In this document: piece by piece, positions 17,618 to 27,164 of the stretch
How the letters are laid out: each line of letters begins with the position of its first letter
Numbering within the stretch: position 1 is the first letter of the stretch
Source of the DNA: Lachnospiraceae bacterium
GTDB taxonomy: Bacteria; Bacillota; Clostridia; Lachnospirales; Lachnospiraceae
NCBI GenBank assembly: GCA_015056925.1
Contig: SVFJ01000002.1
Coordinates: 1 to 64,000 of the forward strand
DNA length: 64,000 bases
Direction of reading: 5' to 3'
The notes under the pieces: model-generated
Seen by the model: only the letters and a program-made list of their open reading frames with translations
Databases searched by the model: none
Told to the model about the DNA's origin: nothing
Program-made: the position numbers and the translations under genes

Positions 17618-18232
17618 TTATAGTCCCAATGCTCCCAATATCTTCGAGTAGGATTCCAAATCAGGCAGCAGGATGAAGTAGCCGTTAATCTCTACATCAT
17701 CCGTAAACTGCGTCTGAATTAAGAGAATCTTATCTCCTATGATTCCAAATTCTATCGCGGGTACGCTTAAAATGGCATTTAACATATCAATGTTCAAATC
17801 CGGTACGGAAGGAAGCATTTTCAAATTAGTAAGGCTGGAAAGAGAATTCAAATAAGCGCCCGTAATAATATTCCCGATTTCCTTGATTGCAGATAATTCT
17901 ATCTCACTCATTTCATCGGTCACTACCGGCACACCCATTATCTTCCCAACGAGGCTCCTTGCAGCATGCTGTTCTAAAACAAACATCATACTACCGGTAA
18001 TCTCGCCCTCTACGGCAAGGTAAATACCTGCAACAATCTGCTCCTCACCACCCATAACTTCTCCGATTTCGTTAAAGTTTAACAGGCGGACCTGAGGTAC
18101 CTTCATATCTACCTTACATTGCAACATCTGGGCAAGCGCCGTTGTAGCGTTGCCTGCCCCGATATTACCAAGCTCCTTTAATACATCAAAATATTCTTCC
18201 TGTACCCTTTCCAAACTCATATTACCTACCAT
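17618..18232 (-). CDS. cheC: Chemotaxis protein CheC (CheY-P phosphatase)
   Basis: 204 residues. Both phosphatase half-sites are present: LKELGNIGAGNATTAL near residue 15-30 and IKEIGNIITGAYLNSL near 115-130, each with the Glu and Asn needed for CheY-P hydrolysis. The AAGGGG ribosome site lies 6 nt before the ATG. It pairs with CheD next door. A second CheC-like module is in FliY of this cluster. Confidence 0.95.
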   Translation of the reverse strand: MVGNMSLERVQEEYFDVLKELGNIGAGNATTALAQMLQCKVDMKVPQVRLLNFNEIGEVMGGEEQIVAGIYLAVEGEITGSMMFVLEQHAARSLVGKIMGVPVVTDEMSEIELSAIKEIGNIITGAYLNSLSSLTNLKMLPSVPDLNIDMLNAILSVPAIEFGIIGDKILLIQTQFTDDVEINGYFILLPDLESYSKILGALGL

Positions 18233-18255
18233 GTTGCACCCCTTATTCTTTCTGT

Positions 18256-18750
18256 CTATACTTCGTTTTCAGCAAGTACTGCATGAATATCCAACAAAGA
18301 AATCAAGCGTCCGTCTGTCTTACCTACGCCCGAAAGGATTTTTGCCTTTTCATCCTTGTCATAAGTAATCTTTTCAATGTGTTCCTCATCCAGAGTAACA
18401 ACTTCCTTTACCTCATCCACTAACACGCCAACCGAATCATGCTGGTCGAGCTTTAAAATAATAATACGTGTCTTTTTGGTAATTTCATCTGCATCCAAAT
18501 CCATTTTCATACGAAGGCTGATAATCGGAATAACCTCTCCACGAAGATTGATTACACCCTTGATATATCCTGCCACCTTAGGTACTCTGGTTATCTTCTG
18601 CATTCTTACAATGTTATAAATATACTTAATGTCGATTCCGTACTGTTCCTCTCCCAGCTGAATTACGATATACTGGGTTGTATCATATTCCTTTGGCTGA
18701 TTCAGACTCTCTAAACGGCTCTGATCATCCATTACCTTTAATTCATCCAT
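18256..18750 (-). CDS. cheW: Chemotaxis coupling protein CheW
   Basis: 164 residues from the ATG at 18750, which has GGAGG 6 nt upstream; a longer frame from 18771 reads through that ribosome site. A single CheW domain (about 25-160) includes QYGIDIKYIYNIVRMQKITRVP and YIKGVINLRGEVIPIISLR. It bridges receptors and CheA. It has a somewhat longer, charged N-terminus than typical CheW. Confidence 0.96.
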   Translation of the reverse strand: MDELKVMDDQSRLESLNQPKEYDTTQYIVIQLGEEQYGIDIKYIYNIVRMQKITRVPKVAGYIKGVINLRGEVIPIISLRMKMDLDADEITKKTRIIILKLDQHDSVGVLVDEVKEVVTLDEEHIEKITYDKDEKAKILSGVGKTDGRLISLLDIHAVLAENEV

Positions 18751-18792
18751 GTTAATCCTCCAATCATACACTTGTCTGTGTTGAAATCCCGG

Positions 18793-20862
18793 TTAAATCA
18801 ATGTGTTTGCATCAATAATTAACGCAACTTCACCATCACCTAAGATAGTTGCACCACTGATAATCTTTGGTACCTTAATAAACTTGCCAAGAGACTTAAT
18901 AACGATTTCCTGCTGTCCCATCAGCTCATCTACTACAAGACCTGCCTGCTGGTCACCCTTCTTAACAATGATAACTGTCATCTCATCCGTCTCAGCTACC
19001 TTAGATTCGATTTCAAGAATCTGGTTCAAACGAACGATTGGAATAACTGTTCCTCTTAAATGAATTACTTCTTTATTCTGTACAAGCTTAATATCCTCTG
19101 GCATAACCGCCTCGATGGTCTGGATGGAATTCAATGCAATCGCATATTTCTCATCACCGATAACAACCATCAATGCCTGAATAATCGCAAGAGTTAACGG
19201 AAGTCTTACAATAAAGGTTGTTCCCTCACCAAGCTTTGTCTTAACCTCTACCTCACCGCTTAAGGATTCAATCTTAGACTTAACAACGTCAAGACCTACA
19301 CCACGTCCGGAAACATCTGTAACCTTCTTTGCAGTAGAGAAACTTGGAAGGAATAACAAATCGATGATTTCCTTCTCACTCATAGCATCTGCCTGCTCCT
19401 GAGTTAAGGTTCCGCGCTCAATCGCCTTATTCTTAACTGCCTCTGTATTGATTCCGCCACCATCATCCCTAACCTCGATGACTACGTTATTACCATCCTG
19501 ATAAGCATCAAGGAAGATAGAACCAACCTCCGGCTTTCCATTCTTTACTCTGACATCATTTGGCTCAAGTCCGTGGTCTGCAGAGTTTCTTAACATATGC
19601 ATCAAAGGGTCTCCGATTTCATCAACCACGGTCCTGTCAAGCTCTGTGTCCTCACCTGACATATAGAGCTCCATTTTCTTTCCAAGACTCTTAGAAAGGT
19701 CTCTAATCATTCTTGGGAATTTATTTACAATACTCTCGATAGGCACCATTCGAACCTTCATAACAGACTCATGAAGATTGGTGGTTACGCTCTCAAGATA
19801 TTCAATCTGCTCATTTACAGCTGAATTATTCTCACTACCTTCAGATGCATTTCCTGTTGCTGCAACCAAAGAGTTCTTCGCAATAATCAACTCACTGACA
19901 AGATTCATCAAAACATCGAGCTTTTCAATATCTACTCTGACTGTTCTGTTCACAATCGGCTTCGAAACTGCCTTCTTATCCTGCTTAGGCTGCGCTGCCG
20001 GTACTGCCTTTGCGGCACCTGACACAGGAGCTTCCGGCTTACTTTCTTCTTTCACCTCAGCCTCTTCTGCCTCATCAGCTGCTGCCGGCTGATACTCATC
20101 ACAAAGAGCTGCATGAATCTCCGATACACTCTTTACTGCAGCAATGATTTCGTCTCTTGTACTCTTTGAAACAAAAATCATACTAAAAGTAAGTTCAAAC
20201 TTCTCATCCTCAATATCCTGTGTGGTAGGATTAGAAGCAATAATCTCACCATGCTTTTCCAAAGCCTTGAAAACAAGGAATGCTCTTGCCGCCTTTAATA
20301 CGCAAGACTCCTCTACATAGACTGTAATGCCATATACCTTAAATTCTTCCTCGTATGCCTTCTTAATCAAGTTCTGTTCGGTATCTGTAATGGTAATTTC
20401 AGACCACTTAGCACCCTCTGCCGATTCTGCCTTTACCTCTGCCTTTGGCGCATCTGCCTTTGGTGCCTCTGCCTTTGCTTCACCATTCATAATTACATTC
20501 AATGCCTTAATGATATCCTCATTATCATTGGTTCCTTCATCCGATGTCTGCTGAATATTACCTACATATTCCTCTAATGCATCAAGACACTGGAATAAAA
20601 TATCAATCATTTCAGGCTGTACTTTGATTGTTCCGTTACGAACCTCTGAGAACACGTTCTCCATATCATGAGTCAGCGCCTGTAAACGCTTAAAGCCCAT
20701 TGTTCCTGCCATTCCCTTTAAGGAATGAGCTGCTCTGAATATCTCATTAATAGTATCCATATTCTCCGGATCCTGCTCAAGGTCCAGAATCTGAGTATTC
20801 AGGTTCTGTAAATGTTCTTTTGTTTCATCAAGGAAAATTTCCAGATATTGACTTGTATCCAT
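18793..20862 (-). CDS. cheA: Chemotaxis histidine kinase CheA
   Basis: 689 residues from the ATG at 20862 (MDTSQYLEIF...), with GGGGGT 8 nt upstream; it starts 1 bp after the cheB stop. The HPt domain carries phospho-accepting His46 (AAHSLKGMAGT). A P2 response-regulator docking region (about 160-260), an Ala/Pro/Glu linker, the P3 dimerisation helices, an HATPase domain with HMLRNSADHG and VRDDGGGI, and a C-terminal CheW-like P5 domain follow. It phosphorylates CheY and CheB in response to receptor signals. No CheV or CheR gene is in the window. Confidence 0.97.
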   Translation of the reverse strand: MDTSQYLEIFLDETKEHLQNLNTQILDLEQDPENMDTINEIFRAAHSLKGMAGTMGFKRLQALTHDMENVFSEVRNGTIKVQPEMIDILFQCLDALEEYVGNIQQTSDEGTNDNEDIIKALNVIMNGEAKAEAPKADAPKAEVKAESAEGAKWSEITITDTEQNLIKKAYEEEFKVYGITVYVEESCVLKAARAFLVFKALEKHGEIIASNPTTQDIEDEKFELTFSMIFVSKSTRDEIIAAVKSVSEIHAALCDEYQPAAADEAEEAEVKEESKPEAPVSGAAKAVPAAQPKQDKKAVSKPIVNRTVRVDIEKLDVLMNLVSELIIAKNSLVAATGNASEGSENNSAVNEQIEYLESVTTNLHESVMKVRMVPIESIVNKFPRMIRDLSKSLGKKMELYMSGEDTELDRTVVDEIGDPLMHMLRNSADHGLEPNDVRVKNGKPEVGSIFLDAYQDGNNVVIEVRDDGGGINTEAVKNKAIERGTLTQEQADAMSEKEIIDLLFLPSFSTAKKVTDVSGRGVGLDVVKSKIESLSGEVEVKTKLGEGTTFIVRLPLTLAIIQALMVVIGDEKYAIALNSIQTIEAVMPEDIKLVQNKEVIHLRGTVIPIVRLNQILEIESKVAETDEMTVIIVKKGDQQAGLVVDELMGQQEIVIKSLGKFIKVPKIISGATILGDGEVALIIDANTLI

Positions 20863-20863
20863 G

Positions 20864-21979
20864 CTACTTGACCCCCACATTCATTATAATTTCCTGGGCC
20901 ACGTCATCTAAGCCGGTTACCTGATTCACCAATCCCGTAGCTGCTATACTTTTCGGCATTCCATAAACGGTTGAAGATGCTTCATCCTGTGCAATGACGT
21001 GTACTTTTTTTGCAGTTTCCAAATTCACGATTCCCTTGGTTCCGTCAGCTCCCATTCCGGTCAACACTACACATACAATCTGTGAATAATTTGACTTCAT
21101 CAAAGACTCATACATGTAATTCGCGCAAGGTTTTACGCCCTCTCTCGGCGGCTCATCGGAATAACTGATAACTGACTTGCCATTCTTCTGAATGACATTC
21201 ATATGTAAGCCACCCTGTGCAATATAGACTTGTCCGTTCTCTAATACATCCCCTTCTTCCGCTTCCTTTACAGCTATCTTACTAAGCGTATTCAATCTGT
21301 CCGCAAGAGAACGAGTAAAGCCTTTCGGCATGTGCTGAACAATGAGGACCGGTGCTGCCAGTTCTGCCGGCAATCTCGGCACTACACTCTGTAATGCCTT
21401 TGGACCACCTGTAGAACATGCGATTGCTACTACCTTCTGACCACCGCTTCCACTTGCAGGTGCACTCTTTCGCACAATATCTACAAGCTTTCTGGTTTGT
21501 TCCTCCTGCTTCTTTCTGCTCTCCGGTGTTCCTGCCATCACATTGGTCTGCCGGCTGTCTGTGACTGCCTGTAACAGTTCAATGAACCGCTGTTTGAAGT
21601 TGTCAGTTCTAAGGAATGCAATGTTATTAGGCTTTTCAATAAAATCTATTGCGCCTAATTCCAATGCCTCCATGGTAACTGCCGCACCTTCCTTAGTATC
21701 CGTACTTGCCATCATAATCTTGGCACGGATTCTGTCCTTCTGAAGCATTCTAAGAAGCTGGATTCCATTAATCTTCGGCATATTAACGTCCAGAACCACA
21801 CCATCATACTGTTTTTCTTTCAGTAATTTGTATGCAGCCTCTCCGTCAAAAGCAATATCTTCTACCTGGAATCGCTCATCTGAATTGATTATATCACACA
21901 TAACTCTTCTCATGAGTGCAGAGTCATCAACTACCAATATTTTTTTCTTAATTTTTAAGGAATTTCTTGAAATTGTCAT
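20864..21979 (-). CDS. cheB: Chemotaxis methylesterase CheB
   Basis: 371 residues from the ATG at 21979. A TTG at 21991 overlaps the preceding stop and lacks spacing for a ribosome site. The receiver domain has Asp18/19 and phospho-acceptor Asp64 (VVLDVNMPKING). The esterase domain shows the catalytic Ser (ACSTGGPKAL), His (VQHMPKGFT) and Asp (LTGMGADGTKG). It removes receptor methyl groups and deamidates Gln. Located between the PilZ gene and cheA. Confidence 0.96.
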   Translation of the reverse strand: MTISRNSLKIKKKILVVDDSALMRRVMCDIINSDERFQVEDIAFDGEAAYKLLKEKQYDGVVLDVNMPKINGIQLLRMLQKDRIRAKIMMASTDTKEGAAVTMEALELGAIDFIEKPNNIAFLRTDNFKQRFIELLQAVTDSRQTNVMAGTPESRKKQEEQTRKLVDIVRKSAPASGSGGQKVVAIACSTGGPKALQSVVPRLPAELAAPVLIVQHMPKGFTRSLADRLNTLSKIAVKEAEEGDVLENGQVYIAQGGLHMNVIQKNGKSVISYSDEPPREGVKPCANYMYESLMKSNYSQIVCVVLTGMGADGTKGIVNLETAKKVHVIAQDEASSTVYGMPKSIAATGLVNQVTGLDDVAQEIIMNVGVK

Positions 21980-21987
21980 ACTTTTAT

Positions 21988-22710
21988 TCAACCTTTTCCA
22001 TTTTTTCTAATTTTGCGTTCCTCGTCGAATATATATTTTATAATCTCTTCGCGTGTTGTTGCATCAATTGCCAGGAACTTTACACGTGTCTCATATTCAC
22101 CGTTCTTACGCGGCATCTCCTTAGATGACACTACTCTTGCTGCCATCCTGAAGGTTCTCTTCTTATCTTCTATCGGAAGTCTGAACCTCATATATACCAG
22201 GTCCCCCGTCTGATATTCCTGCTTGGATACCACACGAAGCCCGCCGCCGCTGATATCTACAACAATGCCCGGATTCATGTTGGTATCAGAAACCAGATGC
22301 TCAAGCCCCTTACAAATCGTCTCAGCTTCTTCTTTACTAATCACCCTTATGCCGGATTCCAGTACACAGTTGAAACGATAATACTCACGTCTTTGGTACT
22401 TACGCAAATCACTGATAACCTCGGTAACCAATACGTAATTGTTCTGAAGCTTCTGTCTGTCAAGAATCCTCACATTTGCCTGCACCATTCCTGCCTTGGA
22501 AAAGAAGCATACGTCATACTCACCGTCTACCGGAAGCAGTACCAGCTTGGTCTTGTCCATCGGCATGGCAAGCATCACCTTACCATCCTGCCCAATGTCA
22601 AACACCTCAGACTGATAAGTCCTGATTCCCTGAGTTCCGTCAGGAAGCGTTACCTCCTCAACCGACCTCATCTCCAGCTTATCTCCCGGTGTGATATACC
22701 TTCCAATCAT
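21988..22710 (-). CDS. PilZ-domain c-di-GMP-binding flagellar brake protein (YcgR/MotI type)
   Basis: 240 residues from the ATG at 22710, chosen for AGGAGG at 5-nt spacing and because MIGRYITPGDKLE fits the family N-terminus. An upstream ATG at 22755 with GAGGG would add 15 residues. The N-terminal YcgR-like domain (1-100) is followed by a PilZ domain with the ligand motifs RREYYR (107-112) and VDISGGGLRV (151-160). Binding of c-di-GMP would let it slow or disengage the motor. It is inserted between flhG and cheB, where Bacillus subtilis has no such gene. Confidence 0.88.
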   Translation of the reverse strand: MIGRYITPGDKLEMRSVEEVTLPDGTQGIRTYQSEVFDIGQDGKVMLAMPMDKTKLVLLPVDGEYDVCFFSKAGMVQANVRILDRQKLQNNYVLVTEVISDLRKYQRREYYRFNCVLESGIRVISKEEAETICKGLEHLVSDTNMNPGIVVDISGGGLRVVSKQEYQTGDLVYMRFRLPIEDKKRTFRMAARVVSSKEMPRKNGEYETRVKFLAIDATTREEIIKYIFDEERKIRKNGKG

Positions 22711-22795
22711 GTTTTCCTCCTGTGCAGTGCGTTTTAGTAAGCTGCCTATACCCATATATCATCCCTCTTTTCTTACTCTCTTTCAGAGCCATTCG

Positions 22796-23680
22796 TTAAC
22801 CCATCTTTTTGTTACCCGCTACGATATGCGAGAAAAATGCCGCCATTCCCCTCTTGGATAAAGATTTATCATACTCCTTATCCATCAGTGCGTATGCCAT
22901 CTTTTCAAATGCCTTGGTAGACTTTGCATTTGGGCTCTGCATACTTACCGGCATCTGCTGCATTACTGCATTGGAAAGATGCGAATCATTCGGTATTGCT
23001 CCAAGGAAAGAAACCGGAAGCTTCAGATAGCGATTCACTACCGAGCTTAGCTTGTTATACATCAAATCTCCCTCTGCCTCATTCTCTACCTTATTGGCAA
23101 TCACCTTAATCTTGGAATCCTCTCTGGAGAACCTTGGATGAGTATTCAATGCCTTTAAAAGCGAATACGAATCCGTGATGGAAGTCGGCTCCGGTGTTGC
23201 TACCACCAGAATCTCACCACTTGCTACCAAAAAGTCCAAGACCGCATCCGAAATACCTGCTCCCGTATCAATGATAATGATATCTGCAATCGCATCCAGC
23301 TTTGCAAGATTCTGGATAATATAGCTCAAATAATCCTTACCCAGATTCGACATACCTGCAATTCCCGAACCACCTGAAATAAATCCGATATCCATCGGTC
23401 CCCAGGTAATAATATCTGTAATACTCTTTCCCTGATATATCAGGTCACACAGATTATGCTTTGGAACCGCACCAAACATAATCTCTATATTTGCCAAGCC
23501 AAAGTCTGCATCCAAAATGATGACACGCTGTCCCATTTTCTTAAACTGGCACGCCAGATTAATCGACACATTTGACTTTCCTACGCCACCCTTTCCGCTT
23601 GTTACCGTAATAATACGTGCAAGAGGTCTTTGTACCGGATTCATTTTAATTACATTTCTGAGCTGTTCTGCCTGGTCCAT
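22796..23680 (-). CDS. flhG: Flagellar number regulator FlhG (MinD-like ATPase)
   Basis: 294 residues from the ATG at 23680, with AGAAGGGGG just upstream; the longer frame begins with a TTG inside flhF. The deviant Walker A KGGVGKS is at 30-36 and the switch block VDTGAGISD-like IIIDTGAGISD is present. A basic and hydrophobic C-terminal helix fits membrane binding. With FlhF it sets the number and placement of flagella and activates FlhF GTP hydrolysis through its N-terminus (the DQAEQLRNV segment). Confidence 0.94.
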   Translation of the reverse strand: MDQAEQLRNVIKMNPVQRPLARIITVTSGKGGVGKSNVSINLACQFKKMGQRVIILDADFGLANIEIMFGAVPKHNLCDLIYQGKSITDIITWGPMDIGFISGGSGIAGMSNLGKDYLSYIIQNLAKLDAIADIIIIDTGAGISDAVLDFLVASGEILVVATPEPTSITDSYSLLKALNTHPRFSREDSKIKVIANKVENEAEGDLMYNKLSSVVNRYLKLPVSFLGAIPNDSHLSNAVMQQMPVSMQSPNAKSTKAFEKMAYALMDKEYDKSLSKRGMAAFFSHIVAGNKKMG

Positions 23681-23699
23681 ATATAACACCCCCTTCTGA

Positions 23700-25112
23700 T
23701 TATCTCTTACCGCCAAGTAACTGCTTTACCGTCGCTTGCGGATTGAAATACTCAATATCATCAGGAACATTCTGTCCACATGTTACATAGGATAGGGCTG
23801 CTCCGGTATATAGCTTCAAGTTATAAATATTTCCGAGTGTTGATGTCTCGTCCAGCTTCGTAAAGATAAGCTTGTAGTCTACAAGCTCCTTATAGGTATC
23901 TGCAATCTTCATCAAATCACGATACTTTGTAGATGCTGAAAGAACTAAGAAAATCTCCTTTGGTGCCTGAGTTTCTACCGATGTAATCAGCTCACTCATG
24001 CTCTCTCTCTGTGCTTCGTTATTAGGAGAGTGTCCTGTTGTATCAACAATAATATAATCATAGTCACTAAAATCAGCGATTGCCGATGTAATCTCCTGTG
24101 CAGAGTACACTACTCTGAACGGAACCTCTAAGATATTCGCATAGGTTCTAAGCTGCTCTGCCGCTGCAATTCTGTAAGTATCTGCGGTAAGAAGCGCTAC
24201 CTTTTTCTTCTGCTCAATACGGAAGGTTGATGCAATCTTAGCAATAGTCGTTGTCTTACCAACACCTGTAGGTCCTACAAAGAAGATTACCTTTGGCCCC
24301 TCCTTTGCTGGCTCAATAACATGTGCCTTACCAAGCTTTAAAATCATTCTCTGATAAATCTCTGAAAGCATGTAGTCAAGTGTTACATCCGGCTTACAGC
24401 TCTTCTCGATTTCATCAATGATTTCATTGGCATACTTCTCATGTACCTCGTTGTCAATCATCTTATTATAGAGAAGTCTAAGGAAGTTCATTCTGGTCTG
24501 CTCTTCCTCCGCTTTCTGCTTTTCCTCTTCCTTTATCTGCTCTGCCGCAGCCTTTTCCTCCTGCTGGGAAAGCTGCTTCTCAAGAAGCGACTGTAATGTA
24601 TCCAGCTTCTTCTCTAACACATTACCTGTAGGTACCTCTGTCAAAGGATTTTCCTGCAGCTCATCTGCAATCGCCTTCTCCTTTGACTGAACCTTAACCT
24701 GTGGCTTTGCCTGTGGCTGCTTCTTTGCTTCAGGCGGGAATGCCGCTAATACCTCTGCCACTGTCTGTCCCATTGCTCTCGCTTCCTGTAATACCGGTGC
24801 ATCCGCAAGCTCTAATTCTGCTTCCTTAGGCTGCTTCATCGGAATAATCTTTCCCTGTCCTACAGCCACATCCACAGAAGCTGTTGTCTTTGCAGCAGCA
24901 GTCTGTGTTGCCGCCTGTGCTGCAAAGCCATATCTTTCATTCTCTTCTTCCTTTGCTACGGTTACTTCCACCTTACTTCCCATGAAGATACCAAGCAGTC
25001 CCTTTGCTTTGACTGTCTTAACATTCATCTCCACGATTCCTTCACCTAATTCTTTTTTTGCACTCTCCAGCGCTTCCTCTTTTGTTCTTCCTTGAAATTT
25101 CTTAATAATCAT
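23700..25112 (-). CDS. flhF: Flagellar biosynthesis GTPase FlhF
   Basis: 470 residues. The basic N-terminal B-domain starts MIIKKFQGRTKEEAL, followed by a long Ala/Gln/Glu-rich linker and the SRP-type N and G domains. G1 is GPTGVGKT (280-287), G3 is DTTGHSPNN rather than the commoner DTAGR, and G4 is TKLDET. It marks the site of flagellar assembly. The ATG overlaps the flhA stop by one base (TAATG), so translation is coupled. Confidence 0.95.
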   Translation of the reverse strand: MIIKKFQGRTKEEALESAKKELGEGIVEMNVKTVKAKGLLGIFMGSKVEVTVAKEEENERYGFAAQAATQTAAAKTTASVDVAVGQGKIIPMKQPKEAELELADAPVLQEARAMGQTVAEVLAAFPPEAKKQPQAKPQVKVQSKEKAIADELQENPLTEVPTGNVLEKKLDTLQSLLEKQLSQQEEKAAAEQIKEEEKQKAEEEQTRMNFLRLLYNKMIDNEVHEKYANEIIDEIEKSCKPDVTLDYMLSEIYQRMILKLGKAHVIEPAKEGPKVIFFVGPTGVGKTTTIAKIASTFRIEQKKKVALLTADTYRIAAAEQLRTYANILEVPFRVVYSAQEITSAIADFSDYDYIIVDTTGHSPNNEAQRESMSELITSVETQAPKEIFLVLSASTKYRDLMKIADTYKELVDYKLIFTKLDETSTLGNIYNLKLYTGAALSYVTCGQNVPDDIEYFNPQATVKQLLGGKR

Positions 25113-27145
25113 TATGCCGTCACCATTCCCACTGATTGTAATACTACGTTTGCGTCAATTTCATTATAAGACACTACTATGAGGTCTTTATAATAATCCT
25201 CCGTCAATTGCTTGAAATAGGTTCTCACAATTGGCGCTGTGATAATAATCGGATTCTTTCCAAGCTTTTCTAACTTAGAAACCTCCGTTTCGACAGATGC
25301 GATAATCTGCTTCGTCTTGTCCGGGTCGAGCGTTAAGTATGCCCCCTGCTCCGTCTGCTTTACACTTCCCATAATCTCCTGCTCCAGCTTCGGGTCCAAG
25401 GTTACAACACTTGCCGTCTCATTCATCGGAAAATACTTATTAGATATCGCCCTTTTCAGGCTCTGTCGTACATATTCTGTCAGGATATCCGTATCCCTTG
25501 TTGTGGTGGCTCTGTCAGCCAGCGTTTCAAAGATGGAAACAAGGTCTCTGACGGATATTCCTTCTTTTAAGAGATTCTGCAATACCTTTTGGATATCGCC
25601 AAGGCCAAGAAGCTTTGGAATAAGCTCGTCCACCAGTGCCGGATGAGCTTCCTTGACATTGTTGACAAGATTCTGTACATCCTGTCTTGTAAGAAGGTCT
25701 GCAAGATACTGTCTGATAATCTCTGTCAAATGAGTCGCGATGATAGATGGCGGGTCTACTACGGTATAACCAACGCTCTCTGCACGCTCTCTCTGGCTCT
25801 CTGTAATCCAGATAGCCGGTAGATGGAAGGATGGTTCAAAGGTTGGAATACCTGAGATTTCCTCCTCTACAAAGCCCGGATTCATCGCCATATAGTGGTC
25901 AAACAGGATTTCTCCCTCACTAACCTGTATGCCCTTTATCTTAATAATGTATTGATTCGGATTTAACTGAATATTATCTCGTAATCGGATAATCGGAACT
26001 ACCGTACCAAGCTCTAAGGCTATCTGCCTACGAATCATTACCACTCGGTCAAGTAAGTCACCACCCTGATTCACATCAGCCAGCGGAATAATACCGTAAC
26101 CAAACTCTAACTCGATTGGGTCAACCTGTAGTAACGAATTGACATTTTCCGGTCTTCTGATTTCGTCTGCACTTTCCTCGTCCATATCCACCGCACTTTC
26201 TATCTGCGCTTCCTCTATCGTATTGGCAATCACTCTTCCGCATACAATGAAGATTGCGCCAAGCGGAAGGAAAATCAGATTATTCAAAGGTGTTACCACA
26301 CCTAATGCAACAATGGTTGCACCTACCATATACATAACCTTTGGAAGTCCAAAGAGCTGTTTGACCAATACGGAACCAAAATCTGCATCCTTTGAGCCCT
26401 TCGTTACCAGAATACCTGTCGAAAGAGAAATCAATAACGAAGGAATCTGGCTTACCAGACCATCACCGATGGTAAGGATAACATACTTATCAAGTGCTGC
26501 ACCAAAGTCCATTCCACGGCTAATCATACCCATACACAAACCACCGATAATATTAACGACTGTAATAATAAGACCAGCTACTGCATCTCCCTTAACATAC
26601 TTCACAGCACCATCCATAGAACCAAAGAAGCTTGCTTCCTGCTGAAGCTTCTCTCTTCTTTCCTTTGCCTGTGCATCGTTAATAGCACCTGTATTTAAGT
26701 CTGCATCAATCGCCATCTGCTTACCGGGCATCGCATCCAAGGTAAATCTCGCTGTTACCTCAGCTACTCGCTCAGAACCCTTATTGATAACGATGAACTG
26801 AATCAGAATCAAAATAATAAATACGATGGTTCCGATTACCAAATCACCGCCGCCTACGAATTCACCGAAGGTAGCAACTACGTTACCCGGGTCACCGGTT
26901 GATAAAATCAATCGTGTTGATGATACGTTCAACGCAATTCTAAAAATTGTTGTGAACAAAAGAATGGTCGGATAAAAGGACAAATCCAAAACCTCTTTTG
27001 TAAACATGGTGGTGAACATGATTGTAAATGCAATCGCTATATTCACCGCAAGCAGGATATCCAACAGCAAGCTGTTAATCGGTACAATTAACATTACAAA
27101 CGCCGCCAGGATATACAACGCAACTCCTATGTCTGCCTTCTTCAT
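25112..27145 (-). CDS. flhA: Flagellar export gate protein FlhA
   Basis: 677 residues. Eight membrane helices occupy about 1-310, with the conserved cytoplasmic FHIPEP loop region containing RFTLDAMPGKQMAID. A large cytosolic domain (about 340-677) binds chaperone-substrate complexes. It forms the nonameric ring of the type III export gate. It follows flhB by 19 bp and overlaps flhF by one base. Confidence 0.97.
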   Translation of the reverse strand: MKKADIGVALYILAAFVMLIVPINSLLLDILLAVNIAIAFTIMFTTMFTKEVLDLSFYPTILLFTTIFRIALNVSSTRLILSTGDPGNVVATFGEFVGGGDLVIGTIVFIILILIQFIVINKGSERVAEVTARFTLDAMPGKQMAIDADLNTGAINDAQAKERREKLQQEASFFGSMDGAVKYVKGDAVAGLIITVVNIIGGLCMGMISRGMDFGAALDKYVILTIGDGLVSQIPSLLISLSTGILVTKGSKDADFGSVLVKQLFGLPKVMYMVGATIVALGVVTPLNNLIFLPLGAIFIVCGRVIANTIEEAQIESAVDMDEESADEIRRPENVNSLLQVDPIELEFGYGIIPLADVNQGGDLLDRVVMIRRQIALELGTVVPIIRLRDNIQLNPNQYIIKIKGIQVSEGEILFDHYMAMNPGFVEEEISGIPTFEPSFHLPAIWITESQRERAESVGYTVVDPPSIIATHLTEIIRQYLADLLTRQDVQNLVNNVKEAHPALVDELIPKLLGLGDIQKVLQNLLKEGISVRDLVSIFETLADRATTTRDTDILTEYVRQSLKRAISNKYFPMNETASVVTLDPKLEQEIMGSVKQTEQGAYLTLDPDKTKQIIASVETEVSKLEKLGKNPIIITAPIVRTYFKQLTEDYYKDLIVVSYNEIDANVVLQSVGMVTA

Positions 27146-27164
27146 GTGTTACTCCCCCTTCAAG